64,000 bases of DNA, taken from contig CAMBEZ010000002.1 in NCBI GenBank assembly GCA_945865885.1, positions 1 through 64,000 of the forward strand, written 5' to 3'. The stretch is from Owenweeksia hongkongensis DSM 17368 (lineage in GTDB: Bacteria; Bacteroidota; Bacteroidia; Flavobacteriales; Schleiferiaceae). The translations under genes and the position numbers were made by a program. The notes beneath the pieces were generated by a model, which was not told the origin of the DNA, made no database searches, and saw nothing but the letters and a program-made list of their open reading frames with translations. Below, one piece after another: positions 34,601 to 42,455 of the stretch; within the stretch, counting starts at the first letter, position 1; each line of letters begins with the position of its first letter.

Positions 34601-35029
34601 AAAGGCAAAGGCAGTGTCTGAATAAATGTGCTGAACGTGTTCGTACCTGCCGATGGCGGTATTAAAATTCCACACGTGCGGCGACTGTCCGTAGAAATAA
34701 AGCACGTCGGCGGGGCCAAATTGACCATCACCACCGTCGTCCACCCGAATGGGCAAAGACTTCAAACCGTTCGGACGTAAGGCGTTGTTTCGCTCCGGCA
34801 ACAATCCCGTTGGGTTGTGGTATACCCCCAACTGCGCTGTAGGCCAAGGTCCTGGCCCCAATCCAAGCGACGTTAAGTCACTTCCTTTCAGCTCGTAAAC
34901 ACCGTCGGACACCCAGGCAACACGCGCCCAATCGCCTTGTTTCAGCGGATTGTGCTGCGCGCTCAAGGTGCCCACCGTCAAAATTCCCACAACGGCGAGC
35001 AGACGAAAACAAAGGAGTGTGCGTTTCAT
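31610..35029 (-). CDS. porU: Type IX secretion C-terminal signal peptidase/sortase PorU
   Basis: PorU is the gingipain-like (C25) surface protease that removes the CTD signal of T9SS cargo and attaches the protein to the cell surface. The protein has 1139 residues: a signal peptide (to about 25), an N-terminal beta-rich region, the C25 domain with catalytic His645 (YLGHGGEVGW) and Cys679 (VTITCEFSRLDD), and a closing domain that itself looks like a type A CTD (LYPNPLASGPLTV, then PGWYWVRLRV). ATG at 35029 starts the signal peptide; the TTG two codons earlier is less likely. It is divergent from porP/sprF. Confidence 0.95.
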   Translation of the reverse strand: MKRTLLCFRLLAVVGILTVGTLSAQHNPLKQGDWARVAWVSDGVYELKGSDLTSLGLGPGPWPTAQLGVYHNPTGLLPERNNALRPNGLKSLPIRVDDGGDGQFGPADVLYFYGQSPHVWNFNTAIGRYEHVQHIYSDTAFAFVTTTQGGARMGAAAAVSGAVDRERSRTVAVAFHEREQRNLVGSGRQWFGELFDYSLVHPVALDLPPLDAQSNLQFQVRAAVRTTQFGPRFVFQTNGQELASAQANPISAVAGADVAAGISLGGTYQPGVPGVPSFTVALDRAGVSGAVAHLDWVRAEADVPLVQYQKPVWVRSSSDSGKVVRYSVEQAAAGAVVWEVGHRGGRYVERPFVRVGSVLQFVVREDSARTHVVFSPNQAQVPVLRGRVENQNIRAFRGVDYLVVTHPNFRESADRLAAFHAEHSRYRTAVVEVQELYNEFSSGAQDLVAIRDFIKHLRDSAATPEDRPKYVVLFGDASYDYKNRLSSKQNFVPIYQSPASFSLYSSYCLDDFIGYLDANEGANFTSQTLDVGIGRLPVTTKAEAEAMVDKIVGYATDTTAYGPWRKRLLFVADDADASWESTFSAAQEVLANRVEADLPFFTINKIYTDAFLQQSSSGSQSYPAAREQLLRAFEQGNLVTSYLGHGGEVGWCSENLLQLGDVKAFKNGHKLPLVVTITCEFSRLDDPLRTSAGEELLLNPNGGAIALLSTTRVVGAFEGAVMNDSIFSELFKREDNRYRTLGQIVRGAKNGVKSGDKMRFTLLGDPGLRLNVPRYGAVWDSVNGEALAAGVPPSDTLKALSDVEATGYVVGDLGQYLPNYSGVAYVELLDKKVQRSTLVNDDQGVAVPFLLQENAVYRGRVRVENGRFKIKFKVPLDIALNVGPGKLTAYVFNDTSDGIGSRTDVRIGGLRANAPVDNTGPTVSAYLNDTLFQNGGYTGTDPVGLARLYDPSGINAVGNGIGHDVLGALDGAWNEAVVLNGSYESDLDRFDRGTVRLPFFDLPEGPHTFSVRAWDAYNNPAVGSVEFVVVRGQLLQLDQLFLYPNPLASGPLTVAFSHNQDGQPLEVGASLHASDGRVLRTYDWVGTPSGNRTELLDWDLNADPGGPLVPGWYWVRLRVKNTQTGQRDVVGERLVLISN

Positions 35030-35036
35030 AGTCAAA

Positions 35037-35044
35037 CAAAGTAA
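35037..35044 (-). promoter_or_regulatory. Possible -7 box of porU
   Basis: The minus strand reads TTACTTTG, one mismatch to TAnnTTTG, seven bases before the porU ATG. Confidence 0.4.
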
Positions 35045-35108
35045 CGCGTGAATCGAAAAAATGGTGCGTCAAAATTCCACCTTTTTTACGAGAAATGCGG
35101 AAATGTCG

Positions 35109-35116
35109 TATTATTG
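35109..35116 (+). promoter_or_regulatory. Possible -7 box of porP/sprF
   Basis: TATTATTG has one mismatch to TAnnTTTG and lies 23 bases before the ATG at 35140. If used, the in-frame ATG at 35095 cannot be the start. Confidence 0.35.
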
Positions 35117-35139
35117 TGCTTCCTAAAAAAGCGTGCAAA

Positions 35140-36132
35140 ATGGCCCTAAAGCGCCTCATCGTATTGGTTATCACCGGAGTTAGTGCCTTTCAGGCATGGG
35201 CACAGGATCCGCACTTCTCCCAGTTTTACGCCAATCCGATCTATTTAAACCCGGCATTTGCAGGTGTTGCGCAGTGTCCAACGGTGCATGCTAACTACCG
35301 CAATCAATACCCCGGGATGGGCGTTTACCAAACGTACAGCACCTCTATTGATCAGTACGTTGACGAATTAAACGGTGGTTTGGGGCTCATCATCCTGCAA
35401 GACGAATCTGCAAACCGCACCCTGCGCTTAACCGAAGCGTCCTTAGTATATTCTTACCACTTGAAGGTCAACCGCAAATTCAGCGTATTGACCGGTTTTC
35501 AAGGAACTTTCCGCCAACGCGCGCTGGATTGGGGAAATTTGACGTTCCCAGACCAAATCGATCCCTTTTACGGTTTTGTGAAACCCACCAACGAAATTGC
35601 TCCCAACCAAACCAATACCTCCAACGTGGACCTGAGCATTGGGATGGTTGGATTTACGGAGAACTTTTACTTTGGAGCCTCAGCACACCATTTAACCCAA
35701 CCCGACGAGGGCTTCTTCCGCAAAGGAAACCTGCCCGTGAAGGTTGGCGCTCAAGCGGGTGCTACCTTGCGCATGGGCCGTAAGCGCCTGTACAACAGCT
35801 TGGATAATTTGCTTATCCCAAATGTGGTTTATCAAGGACAAGGAGGCGCACATCAAATTACAGCAGGGGTTTCGTTCAACCGGGGTCCGGTGAGCGGAGG
35901 TTTGGCCTACCGCCAAGCTTTGGGAGCTGTGAGCTACAACCCAGATGCATTGGTTGTTTTAGTGGGTTTAGCGCCCAACGACGTTCCTTGGCGTTTTGGC
36001 TACTCCTACGACTACACCATTTCACCTTTGAAAAATACCTTGGGCGGAGCACACGAAGTAACCCTTTCGTACCGATTGGCTTGCCGTACCCGTAAAGCCC
36101 GCTACAACGAAATTAAGTGCCCAAAATTTTAA
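35140..36132 (+). CDS. PorP/SprF family type IX secretion membrane protein
   Basis: This 330-residue outer-membrane barrel of the PorP/SprF family has a signal peptide (ALKRLIVLVITGVSAFQAWAQ) and the family opening QDPHFSQFYANPIYLNPAFAG. PorP and SprF proteins anchor T9SS adhesins or the PorK/N ring; several paralogues are usual, and each often pairs with a type B cargo protein. Here it lies ten bases before gldJ, so it is part of the core gliding unit. The 35140 ATG gives a clean signal peptide; the ATG at 35095 would add a basic, Cys-containing stretch unlike the family. Base composition is more AT-rich than the neighbouring genes. Confidence 0.92.
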   Translation: MALKRLIVLVITGVSAFQAWAQDPHFSQFYANPIYLNPAFAGVAQCPTVHANYRNQYPGMGVYQTYSTSIDQYVDELNGGLGLIILQDESANRTLRLTEASLVYSYHLKVNRKFSVLTGFQGTFRQRALDWGNLTFPDQIDPFYGFVKPTNEIAPNQTNTSNVDLSIGMVGFTENFYFGASAHHLTQPDEGFFRKGNLPVKVGAQAGATLRMGRKRLYNSLDNLLIPNVVYQGQGGAHQITAGVSFNRGPVSGGLAYRQALGAVSYNPDALVVLVGLAPNDVPWRFGYSYDYTISPLKNTLGGAHEVTLSYRLACRTRKARYNEIKCPKF

Positions 36133-36141
36133 GCTGAAGAG

Positions 36142-37716
36142 ATGAAATCAATCCGCATTGCCGCACTGGCTATCGTCGCCGTACTCAGCCTGGCGTCCTG
36201 TTCACGCCCCAAGTCCAGCAACACGGGCATGGACCTGAACGATAAGAAAAATGGTGGTTTTCAAATCAACCTAAAATACAAGGGCCAAAAAACCGGTCCC
36301 GGCTTGGTGTTTATCGAAGGCGGTACCTTGATGATGGGACGAGTTGAGGAAGATTTCCAAAAAGATTGGAACAACCAGCCCAGCCGCGTAACGGTTGCTT
36401 CTTTCTACATGGACGAAAACGAAGTAACCAATGCAGACTACCGCGAGTACCTCTACTGGTTGCGCCGTGTATACGACTACGATTACTACCCAGAAATTTA
36501 TACTTCCGCTTTGCCAGACACCCTCGTATGGCGCACCAAATTGGGCTACAACGAGACGTACGTAGAAAATTATTTGCGCCACCCAGCCTACAACTACTAC
36601 CCCGTGGTTGGTGTCAATTGGTTGCAATCCATGCGTTATTGCTCTTGGCGTACGGACCGTGTGAACGAACAGATTCTGATTGACAAGGGCGTGCTGCGTA
36701 CGATGTACGACCAAAAGGACGACCAGAACTTCAATACGGAAGCCTATTTGTACAAGCCAAACGAATACACGGCACAGAACAAAAAAGGTTTAAAAGATTT
36801 AAACCCCAACAGCGGCTACGGTAAAGAGGGTCGTCCGGTGCGTATCGAAGACGGCATCTTGCTTCCAAAGTACCGGCTCCCAACAGAAGCCGAGTGGGAA
36901 TTTGCCGCCTATGCAGAAGTGGGTAACCGCGTGTACAACCGCACCCTAGACCGCAACAAATACACCTGGAACGGTTCCAACGTACGCAACGGCGAGAAAA
37001 ACGAACGAGGCGATCTGTTGGCCAACTACAAGCGCGGACGTGGCGACAACATGGGTACAGCCGGTTTCTTGAACGACCAGGCCAACATCACCATGCAGGT
37101 GCGCTTCTACCCGCCCAACGACTACGGTTTGTACGACATGGCCGGCAACGTGTCTGAGTGGGTTTTGGATGTGTACCGTCCGTTGAGCGGCAACGATATG
37201 TCTGACCACCGCCCCTTCCGCGGAAATGAGTTCCAGCAGTTTGACAACGACTACCAAGGTTTGGGCGAATTATCCGTCTTGACGGAGCCTCAGTACGATA
37301 AAGATTCCAACGTGGTTCGCTTGCCCGGTCAGTTGCCGTCCAAAGCCGTTACCGCAGAACAGAACTTAAAGCGCCGCAACTACCAGCAGTCCGACTACCG
37401 CGACTACTTGGACGGCGACGTGGAGTCTTCCATCTACTACGAAAAGGGATTGGCTGAAGGTGAGCCCGCCATGTATGCCTACGGTGCTTCTACCATGATT
37501 GGCAACCACACCCGCGTTTTCAAAGGCGGTTCTTGGAAAGATCGTGCGTACTGGTTGAGCCCGGGAACGCGTCGCTACTTGGAGCAAGATCTTGCCACAG
37601 ACGACATCGGCTTCCGTTGCGCCATGGACCGCGTTGGCTTCCAAAACACAACCAGCAAGCGCACCAAGCTCAGTAAAGACGTGAAGCGCAAGACATTCCG
37701 TCGCTACCGCATGTAA
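36142..37716 (+). CDS. gldJ: Gliding motility lipoprotein GldJ
   Basis: GldJ is an FGE-sulfatase-like lipoprotein needed for gliding and T9SS stability, placed at the outer membrane's inner face. The 524-residue protein has a lipobox LSLASC with Cys20, then a formylglycine-generating-enzyme-like domain (GPGLVFIEGGTLMMGR, DENEVTNADYREYLYW, YRLPTEAEWEFAAYAE, DMAGNVSEWVLDVYRP, FKGGSWKDRAYWLSPGTRR, DDIGFRCAM). The close paralogue GldK shares the domain, but the position next to porU and before murF matches the gldJ locus known from Flavobacterium. A strong terminator follows. The basic C-terminal tail (KRTKLSKDVKRKTFRRYRM) is notable. Confidence 0.93.
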   Translation: MKSIRIAALAIVAVLSLASCSRPKSSNTGMDLNDKKNGGFQINLKYKGQKTGPGLVFIEGGTLMMGRVEEDFQKDWNNQPSRVTVASFYMDENEVTNADYREYLYWLRRVYDYDYYPEIYTSALPDTLVWRTKLGYNETYVENYLRHPAYNYYPVVGVNWLQSMRYCSWRTDRVNEQILIDKGVLRTMYDQKDDQNFNTEAYLYKPNEYTAQNKKGLKDLNPNSGYGKEGRPVRIEDGILLPKYRLPTEAEWEFAAYAEVGNRVYNRTLDRNKYTWNGSNVRNGEKNERGDLLANYKRGRGDNMGTAGFLNDQANITMQVRFYPPNDYGLYDMAGNVSEWVLDVYRPLSGNDMSDHRPFRGNEFQQFDNDYQGLGELSVLTEPQYDKDSNVVRLPGQLPSKAVTAEQNLKRRNYQQSDYRDYLDGDVESSIYYEKGLAEGEPAMYAYGASTMIGNHTRVFKGGSWKDRAYWLSPGTRRYLEQDLATDDIGFRCAMDRVGFQNTTSKRTKLSKDVKRKTFRRYRM

Positions 37717-37735
37717 AATGGAGCAAGTCATCTAG

Positions 37736-37766
37736 AAAAAAGCCACCTTCGGGTGGCTTTTTTTTG
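37736..37766 (+). terminator. Intrinsic terminator after gldJ
   Basis: AGCCACC, the stable tetraloop TTCG and GGTGGCT, followed by T8, with A5 before the stem. It separates gldJ from murF, which therefore needs its own promoter. Confidence 0.92.
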
Positions 37767-37777
37767 TGAACCTTTTG

Positions 37778-37785
37778 CACCTTTG
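37778..37785 (+). promoter_or_regulatory. Possible -7 box of murF, four bases from its ATG
   Basis: CACCTTTG-CCTC-ATG. It keeps the A and TTTG of TAnnTTTG with one mismatch and the same four-base spacing seen for tgt and the glycosyltransferase. Confidence 0.4.
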
Positions 37786-37789
37786 CCTC

Positions 37790-39076
37790 ATGACCACGCC
37801 AGAACTGCATTCTCTCTTCATAAAGTCCACTGGGGTTCAAACCGATTCCCGCGCGCTGCAACCGGGCCAACTGTATTTTGCTTTGCGTGGAGACCGTTTT
37901 GACGGCCACGACTACGCAGAGGCCGCTTTGGCCCAGGGTGCTCTTGCCGTCGTAGTGGATCGGAACGTGGGGTCTGGAGATGACCGGTGCATTATTGTGC
38001 CCGACGTCTTAACCGCTTTGCAGGATTTGGCGCGTCACCACCGGATCGCTTGGGGCAAACGCGTGGTTGGACTCACCGGAAGCAACGGAAAAACAACGGC
38101 CAAGGAGCTTTTTGCCCGCGTGGCTTCGCGGAAGTACAACGTGCTGGCCACCGTCGGGAATTTGAACAACCACATCGGCGTGCCCCTCACCCTGCTGCAG
38201 TTGAAGCCCGAACACGAGTTGGCCGTGGTGGAAATGGGGGCCAACCACCAACGCGAGATTTACGCGCTTGCCGGCATGTGCCTCCCCAATTTGGGATACA
38301 TCACCAACTACGGCAAGGCGCATTTGGAAGGATTTGGAGGCGTTGAAGGGGTCATCAAGGGGAAATCGGAGCTGTACGACCGCCTGCGCGAATGGAACGG
38401 CACGGCACTCGTGCATACGAACGATGCCGAGCAAATGCGTCGGACTGAGGGACTGGAGCGTTGGACCTTTGGTACCGATTCCCGTGCCGAAACTCCGTAC
38501 CTGAGCCTGCCATCGGACGAACAAGGTTTTGCGCAAATTGAGTGTGCTGGGATTCGCGTTCAAACGCATTTGACGGGAGCATTTCAAGCCACCAACATCG
38601 CCGCGGCCATGGCCTTGGCCGATTGGTTGGAAATCAATCCGGAGGAGGCCGCAGCTGCCATCAACAGCTACGTGCCCAACAACAATCGGGCGGAATGGCG
38701 CACCACGGAGCGCAACCGGGTTTTACTGGACGCCTACAACGCCAATCCCAGCAGTACGTTGGCTTCCTTGCAAGCCTTTGCCCAACTGCCGAATGCGGAA
38801 AATCCGCTTGTAGTGCTGGGCGACATGTTTGAATTGGGAGAATGGGCTGCCGGGGAACACCAAGCCATGTTGGATTGGGTACACAACCACGCACCGCATT
38901 GGTCTGTTTGGACCGTAGGACCGCTTTACGCTGCCTGCCCAAGGCCGGCAAAAAGATCTTTTGCCACCACTGAAGAGGCCTTAAACGAGCTCAACACTGC
39001 CGCCCTAAAGGGAGCCACCGTCTTGATCAAAGGATCCCGCGGCATGGCGTTGGAGCAATTACTTCCTGCGCTCTGA
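37790..39076 (+). CDS. murF: UDP-N-acetylmuramoyl-tripeptide--D-alanyl-D-alanine ligase
   Basis: MurF adds D-Ala-D-Ala to the UDP-muramyl tripeptide, the last cytosolic step of peptidoglycan precursor synthesis. The protein has 428 residues with the ATP-binding GLTGSNGKTTAKE near 95-107, VGNLNNHIGVPLT, EMGANHQREI and DAYNANPSS. The start at 37790 (MTTPELHSLFIKS) matches Bacteroidota homologues; the upstream TTG at 37766 lies in the terminator's T-run. CACCTTTG at 37778-37785 (one mismatch to the -7 consensus) ends four bases before the ATG. gldJ-murF is a conserved neighbourhood in the phylum. Confidence 0.96.
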   Translation: MTTPELHSLFIKSTGVQTDSRALQPGQLYFALRGDRFDGHDYAEAALAQGALAVVVDRNVGSGDDRCIIVPDVLTALQDLARHHRIAWGKRVVGLTGSNGKTTAKELFARVASRKYNVLATVGNLNNHIGVPLTLLQLKPEHELAVVEMGANHQREIYALAGMCLPNLGYITNYGKAHLEGFGGVEGVIKGKSELYDRLREWNGTALVHTNDAEQMRRTEGLERWTFGTDSRAETPYLSLPSDEQGFAQIECAGIRVQTHLTGAFQATNIAAAMALADWLEINPEEAAAAINSYVPNNNRAEWRTTERNRVLLDAYNANPSSTLASLQAFAQLPNAENPLVVLGDMFELGEWAAGEHQAMLDWVHNHAPHWSVWTVGPLYAACPRPAKRSFATTEEALNELNTAALKGATVLIKGSRGMALEQLLPAL

Positions 39077-39117
39077 GTGCTCGGGAAACGCTTGCATTTT
39101 TGTTGCAGGTTAGTCGG

Positions 39118-39810
39118 TCAAAAAGTAACCCGATAACCGGCCGATAAACCCAAACGGAAAGGCAATTCTTCGTCGCGTGAGGGGCTCGTGTACAGCGGGG
39201 CAAAACCCAAATCCAAAACAGCACCCATGACCAGGCGTCCGGACGTACCCATTGCTCGGCTGCCTTGCAGCATTATGCCGCCGGACCAAAAACGTTGGGT
39301 TGCTTGTTCGGTCCAATCGTTGGCTCCCGCTTGGAATTTGCGCAATACGTTCACCGACGTGGACGGCCAAACTTCCAAGTTCCAATTTTCGCTTACCTCC
39401 GAGATAAATCCAGCGCGCAGGGGAAAGGAAGTATAATCGCCCCGGTACACCAAGGGTTCTACCGATAGGATCGGGGAAAACTTAGCAACATACCCCCAGC
39501 GATTGGTTTCTACGCCAACGCCAACGTGCAAGGCTCCGCGCAGAGCCAATGCGCCAAAAACTCCGCCGCCGTAATTCAAACCTGGGCCAAAGAGGTTATT
39601 CTCCGGATTGGCTACGGTTCCGTCCGGGTTAGTGGACAGTCGGCGCAAACCCACCAAACCTGCACCCCGAACTTCCACAAAACCAACTTTTTCTTTCAAA
39701 TCGCTGTCTGTGTAGAAGATGGGGGTCGTTGTTTTCTGGGCTGAAGCGTTGAAACTCCAGCCCAAGGTTAGGGCAAGAACTGCTGCAAACAAACGTGTTG
39801 GATGGCTCAT
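39118..39810 (-). CDS. Outer-membrane beta-barrel protein of unknown function
   Basis: This 230-residue protein has a signal peptide (to about residue 24, LALTLGWSFNASAQ) and amphipathic strands ending LGLSAGYRVTF, a C-terminal Phe typical of barrels. GFVEVRGAGLVGLRR opens the mature part. I do not recognise a named family. The ATG overlaps the alaS stop by four bases, so the gene is translated from the alaS transcript. It may be a general small envelope barrel. No cargo or substrate hint is visible. Confidence 0.75.
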   Translation of the reverse strand: MSHPTRLFAAVLALTLGWSFNASAQKTTTPIFYTDSDLKEKVGFVEVRGAGLVGLRRLSTNPDGTVANPENNLFGPGLNYGGGVFGALALRGALHVGVGVETNRWGYVAKFSPILSVEPLVYRGDYTSFPLRAGFISEVSENWNLEVWPSTSVNVLRKFQAGANDWTEQATQRFWSGGIMLQGSRAMGTSGRLVMGAVLDLGFAPLYTSPSRDEELPFRLGLSAGYRVTF

Positions 39811-42416
39811 AATTGGCTGAGTTGGTATTTAAAGGTATCCCGGGCTGCCGAAACGCCGCTTGGATTTTTGCCGCCTGCAGAGGCGTAAAAGGGTTGACCG
39901 CCGCCGCCGCCCTGCACGTGTGCGGCAATGGATTTGATCCATTGGTTGATCTGCGCTCCGCGGGCCACCAAATCGTCGGATACGGCCACGTGCAGGTTGA
40001 CCTTGTCGTCTTGCAAAACGGCCAAGAAAATGGCCGACGCCGGCTGTGCCTTGAGTGCAAAGCACAAATCCTTCGCAGCACCGCCGTCCAAGGCACCTTC
40101 GTAGGACATAAACCGAATGCCCGAAACCGTTTCCGCCTGGGCCAGCAATTCATCTTTCAATCCCGCGGCCTTTTCGCGTTGGAGCTGCTCCAGCTGCTTG
40201 GACATCGATGCGTTTTCTTCCTTCAATTGAAGAACGGCCTCTACGGGCTTTTGGGCGTTGTTCAAGGCCTCCTGAACGGACTTGTACTGCGCCAAGCGGC
40301 CGTTGACCCATTCTTCAGCGGCACCGCCTGCAACGGCCTCCAAACGACGCACACCGGACGCCACCGCACCTTCGCTGGTGATCTTCACCAAGCCCAGAGA
40401 ACCGGTAGCCGGCACGTGGGTACCGCCGCACAACTCAATGCTGTCGCCAAACTGGATGACGCGAACGGTTTCGCCGTACTTCTCACCGAATAAAGCCATC
40501 GCGCCGCGGGCCTTGGCCGCGTCTAAGGTGCTGTGGCGGTCTTCCAACAGCGGATGATTCGCGCGAATTTCCGCATTGACCAGGGCCTCCACCTGCGCCA
40601 ACTCGTCCGCCCCCACTTTCTGGAAATGGGCAAAGTCAAAACGCAGGCCGTCCGGAGACACCAAGGAACCCTTTTGTTCCACGTGGGTACCCAGTACCGT
40701 GCGCAAGGCCGCATGCAACAAATGGGTTGCGCTGTGGTGCGCCCCAGTGCGCGCACGCGCCGCAGCATCTACTTCTGCGCGAACGGGCGCGCTCCAGTCC
40801 GACGCCTCCGCAGCAACGTAGTGCACCACCTGGCCTGTTTCCTTTTTGGTGTCCACCACGGGAAGCGCCTGGCTTCCCACGTACAAAACGCCTCGGTCGC
40901 CCACCTGTCCACCGCTCTCCGCGTAAAACGGTGTTTGGTCCAAAACCACTTGGATTTGCTTGCCTTTGGCAGACTGTACACTTCGGTAACGGACCACACG
41001 AGCGTCGCAACGAACTTGGTCGTAGCCCACAAAGCGAGAATTCTCACCGCCCTGCACTTCCATCCAGTCGCCCATTTCTTGAGCCGTGGCTGCACGTGAA
41101 CGCTCTTTTTGACGCGTCATTTCCGATTGAAAACCCGCTTCGTCCAAGCCAAATCCGCGCTCGCGCAAAATCAGCGAAGTCAAATCCAACGGGAAACCAA
41201 AGGTGTCGTACAAACTGAAGGCCTTGGCGCCGTCCACCACACCGCCGGCCGGCATTTGGGCCATGGTGTCGTCCAGCAAGCGCAATCCTTGTTCCAGCGT
41301 GCGCAAAAAGGCCGCTTCCTCCTCTTGGATGACCTGGGTGACCAATTTTTGTTGCTGGCGAATTTCCGGGAAGCAATCGCCCATTTCCCGGGCCAATACC
41401 GCTACTAAACGGTACATAAAGGGCGCATTACATCCCAAAGAACTGTACCCGTAGCGAACTGCCCGACGCAAAATGCGTCGAATCACATAACCCGCACCGC
41501 CGTTGGAGGGCAACTGACCGTCCGCAATCGTAAAGGCCACGGCCCGAATGTGGTCCGCAACCACGCGGAAGGCCACATCACCCGCCTCGGATTCACCGCG
41601 CTTCTTGCCGGTCATGAGCTCCAGTTCGGCAATCAACGGCTCAAATACGTCTGTATCGTAGTTGGACTCCTTGCCTTGAATGACTTGGCACAAACGTTCA
41701 AAACCCATGCCCGTATCCACGTGCTGGGCGGGAAGCTTTTCCAAGGAACCGTCGGCCTTGCGCAAAAACTCCATGAACACGTTGTTCCAAATCTCAATCA
41801 CCCGCGGGTGGTCGTTGTTCACCAAATCCGCTCCCGGGAATGCCGCGCGATCTGCTGCTGAGCGCAGATCCACGTGGATCTCCGAACACGGCCCGCAGGG
41901 GCCGGTATCGCCCATTTCCCAGAAATTGTCTTTTTTGGAACCGTACAGAATGCGCTCCTCGGGCACAAACCGGCGCCAAATGGCTTTGGCCTCCTCATCC
42001 GGGGCCAAACCGTCCTTCTCGTCGCCCCCAAAAACCGTTACGTAGAGGCGGTCTTTGTCAATTTTGTAGACGTCCGTCAGCAACTCCCACGCCCACGTCA
42101 ACGCCTCCTCCTTGAAGTAGTCGCCAAAACTCCAGTTGCCCAGCATTTCAAACAGCGTGTGGTGGTAGGTATCGTGCCCCACTTCCTCTAAATCGTTGTG
42201 CTTGCCGGAAACACGCAAACATTTTTGGGTGTCCGCAATCCGCGGATGCACCACCGGAGCCACGCCCAAAAAGACATCTTTAAACGGATTCATGCCCGCA
42301 TTGGTAAACAACAACGTGGGGTCGTCCTTGATCACCAGCGGAGCCGACGGTACTACCGTGTGGCCTTTGGAGGCAAAAAAGTCGAGAAAAGTTTGGCGGA
42401 TTTGGCGCGCGGTCAT
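39807..42416 (-). CDS. alaS: Alanine--tRNA ligase
   Basis: AlaRS charges tRNA-Ala and edits mischarged Ser/Gly. The 869-residue length is standard. The aminoacylation core (TARQIRQTFLDFFASKGH at the start, FTNAGMNPFKDVFLG), the editing-site HHSATHLLHAALR, the zinc-linked ELCGGTHVPATGSLG and the C-terminal coiled coil and DHH-like domain are visible. The ATG at 42416 is preferred: an open frame runs on to 43166, but this extension lies opposite the M23 gene and does not resemble AlaRS. A TATTTTTG box lies 20 bases upstream. The stop overlaps the next barrel gene. Confidence 0.97.
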   Translation of the reverse strand: MTARQIRQTFLDFFASKGHTVVPSAPLVIKDDPTLLFTNAGMNPFKDVFLGVAPVVHPRIADTQKCLRVSGKHNDLEEVGHDTYHHTLFEMLGNWSFGDYFKEEALTWAWELLTDVYKIDKDRLYVTVFGGDEKDGLAPDEEAKAIWRRFVPEERILYGSKKDNFWEMGDTGPCGPCSEIHVDLRSAADRAAFPGADLVNNDHPRVIEIWNNVFMEFLRKADGSLEKLPAQHVDTGMGFERLCQVIQGKESNYDTDVFEPLIAELELMTGKKRGESEAGDVAFRVVADHIRAVAFTIADGQLPSNGGAGYVIRRILRRAVRYGYSSLGCNAPFMYRLVAVLAREMGDCFPEIRQQQKLVTQVIQEEEAAFLRTLEQGLRLLDDTMAQMPAGGVVDGAKAFSLYDTFGFPLDLTSLILRERGFGLDEAGFQSEMTRQKERSRAATAQEMGDWMEVQGGENSRFVGYDQVRCDARVVRYRSVQSAKGKQIQVVLDQTPFYAESGGQVGDRGVLYVGSQALPVVDTKKETGQVVHYVAAEASDWSAPVRAEVDAAARARTGAHHSATHLLHAALRTVLGTHVEQKGSLVSPDGLRFDFAHFQKVGADELAQVEALVNAEIRANHPLLEDRHSTLDAAKARGAMALFGEKYGETVRVIQFGDSIELCGGTHVPATGSLGLVKITSEGAVASGVRRLEAVAGGAAEEWVNGRLAQYKSVQEALNNAQKPVEAVLQLKEENASMSKQLEQLQREKAAGLKDELLAQAETVSGIRFMSYEGALDGGAAKDLCFALKAQPASAIFLAVLQDDKVNLHVAVSDDLVARGAQINQWIKSIAAHVQGGGGGQPFYASAGGKNPSGVSAARDTFKYQLSQL

Positions 42417-42436
42417 GTGTACTATCTTAGAAGCGT

Positions 42437-42444
42437 CAAAAATA
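42437..42444 (-). promoter_or_regulatory. -7 box of alaS
   Basis: The minus strand reads TATTTTTG, an exact TAnnTTTG match, 20 bases before the alaS ATG, in the 39-base gap shared with the divergent M23 peptidase gene. Confidence 0.55.
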
Positions 42445-42455
42445 GGGCATAATCC

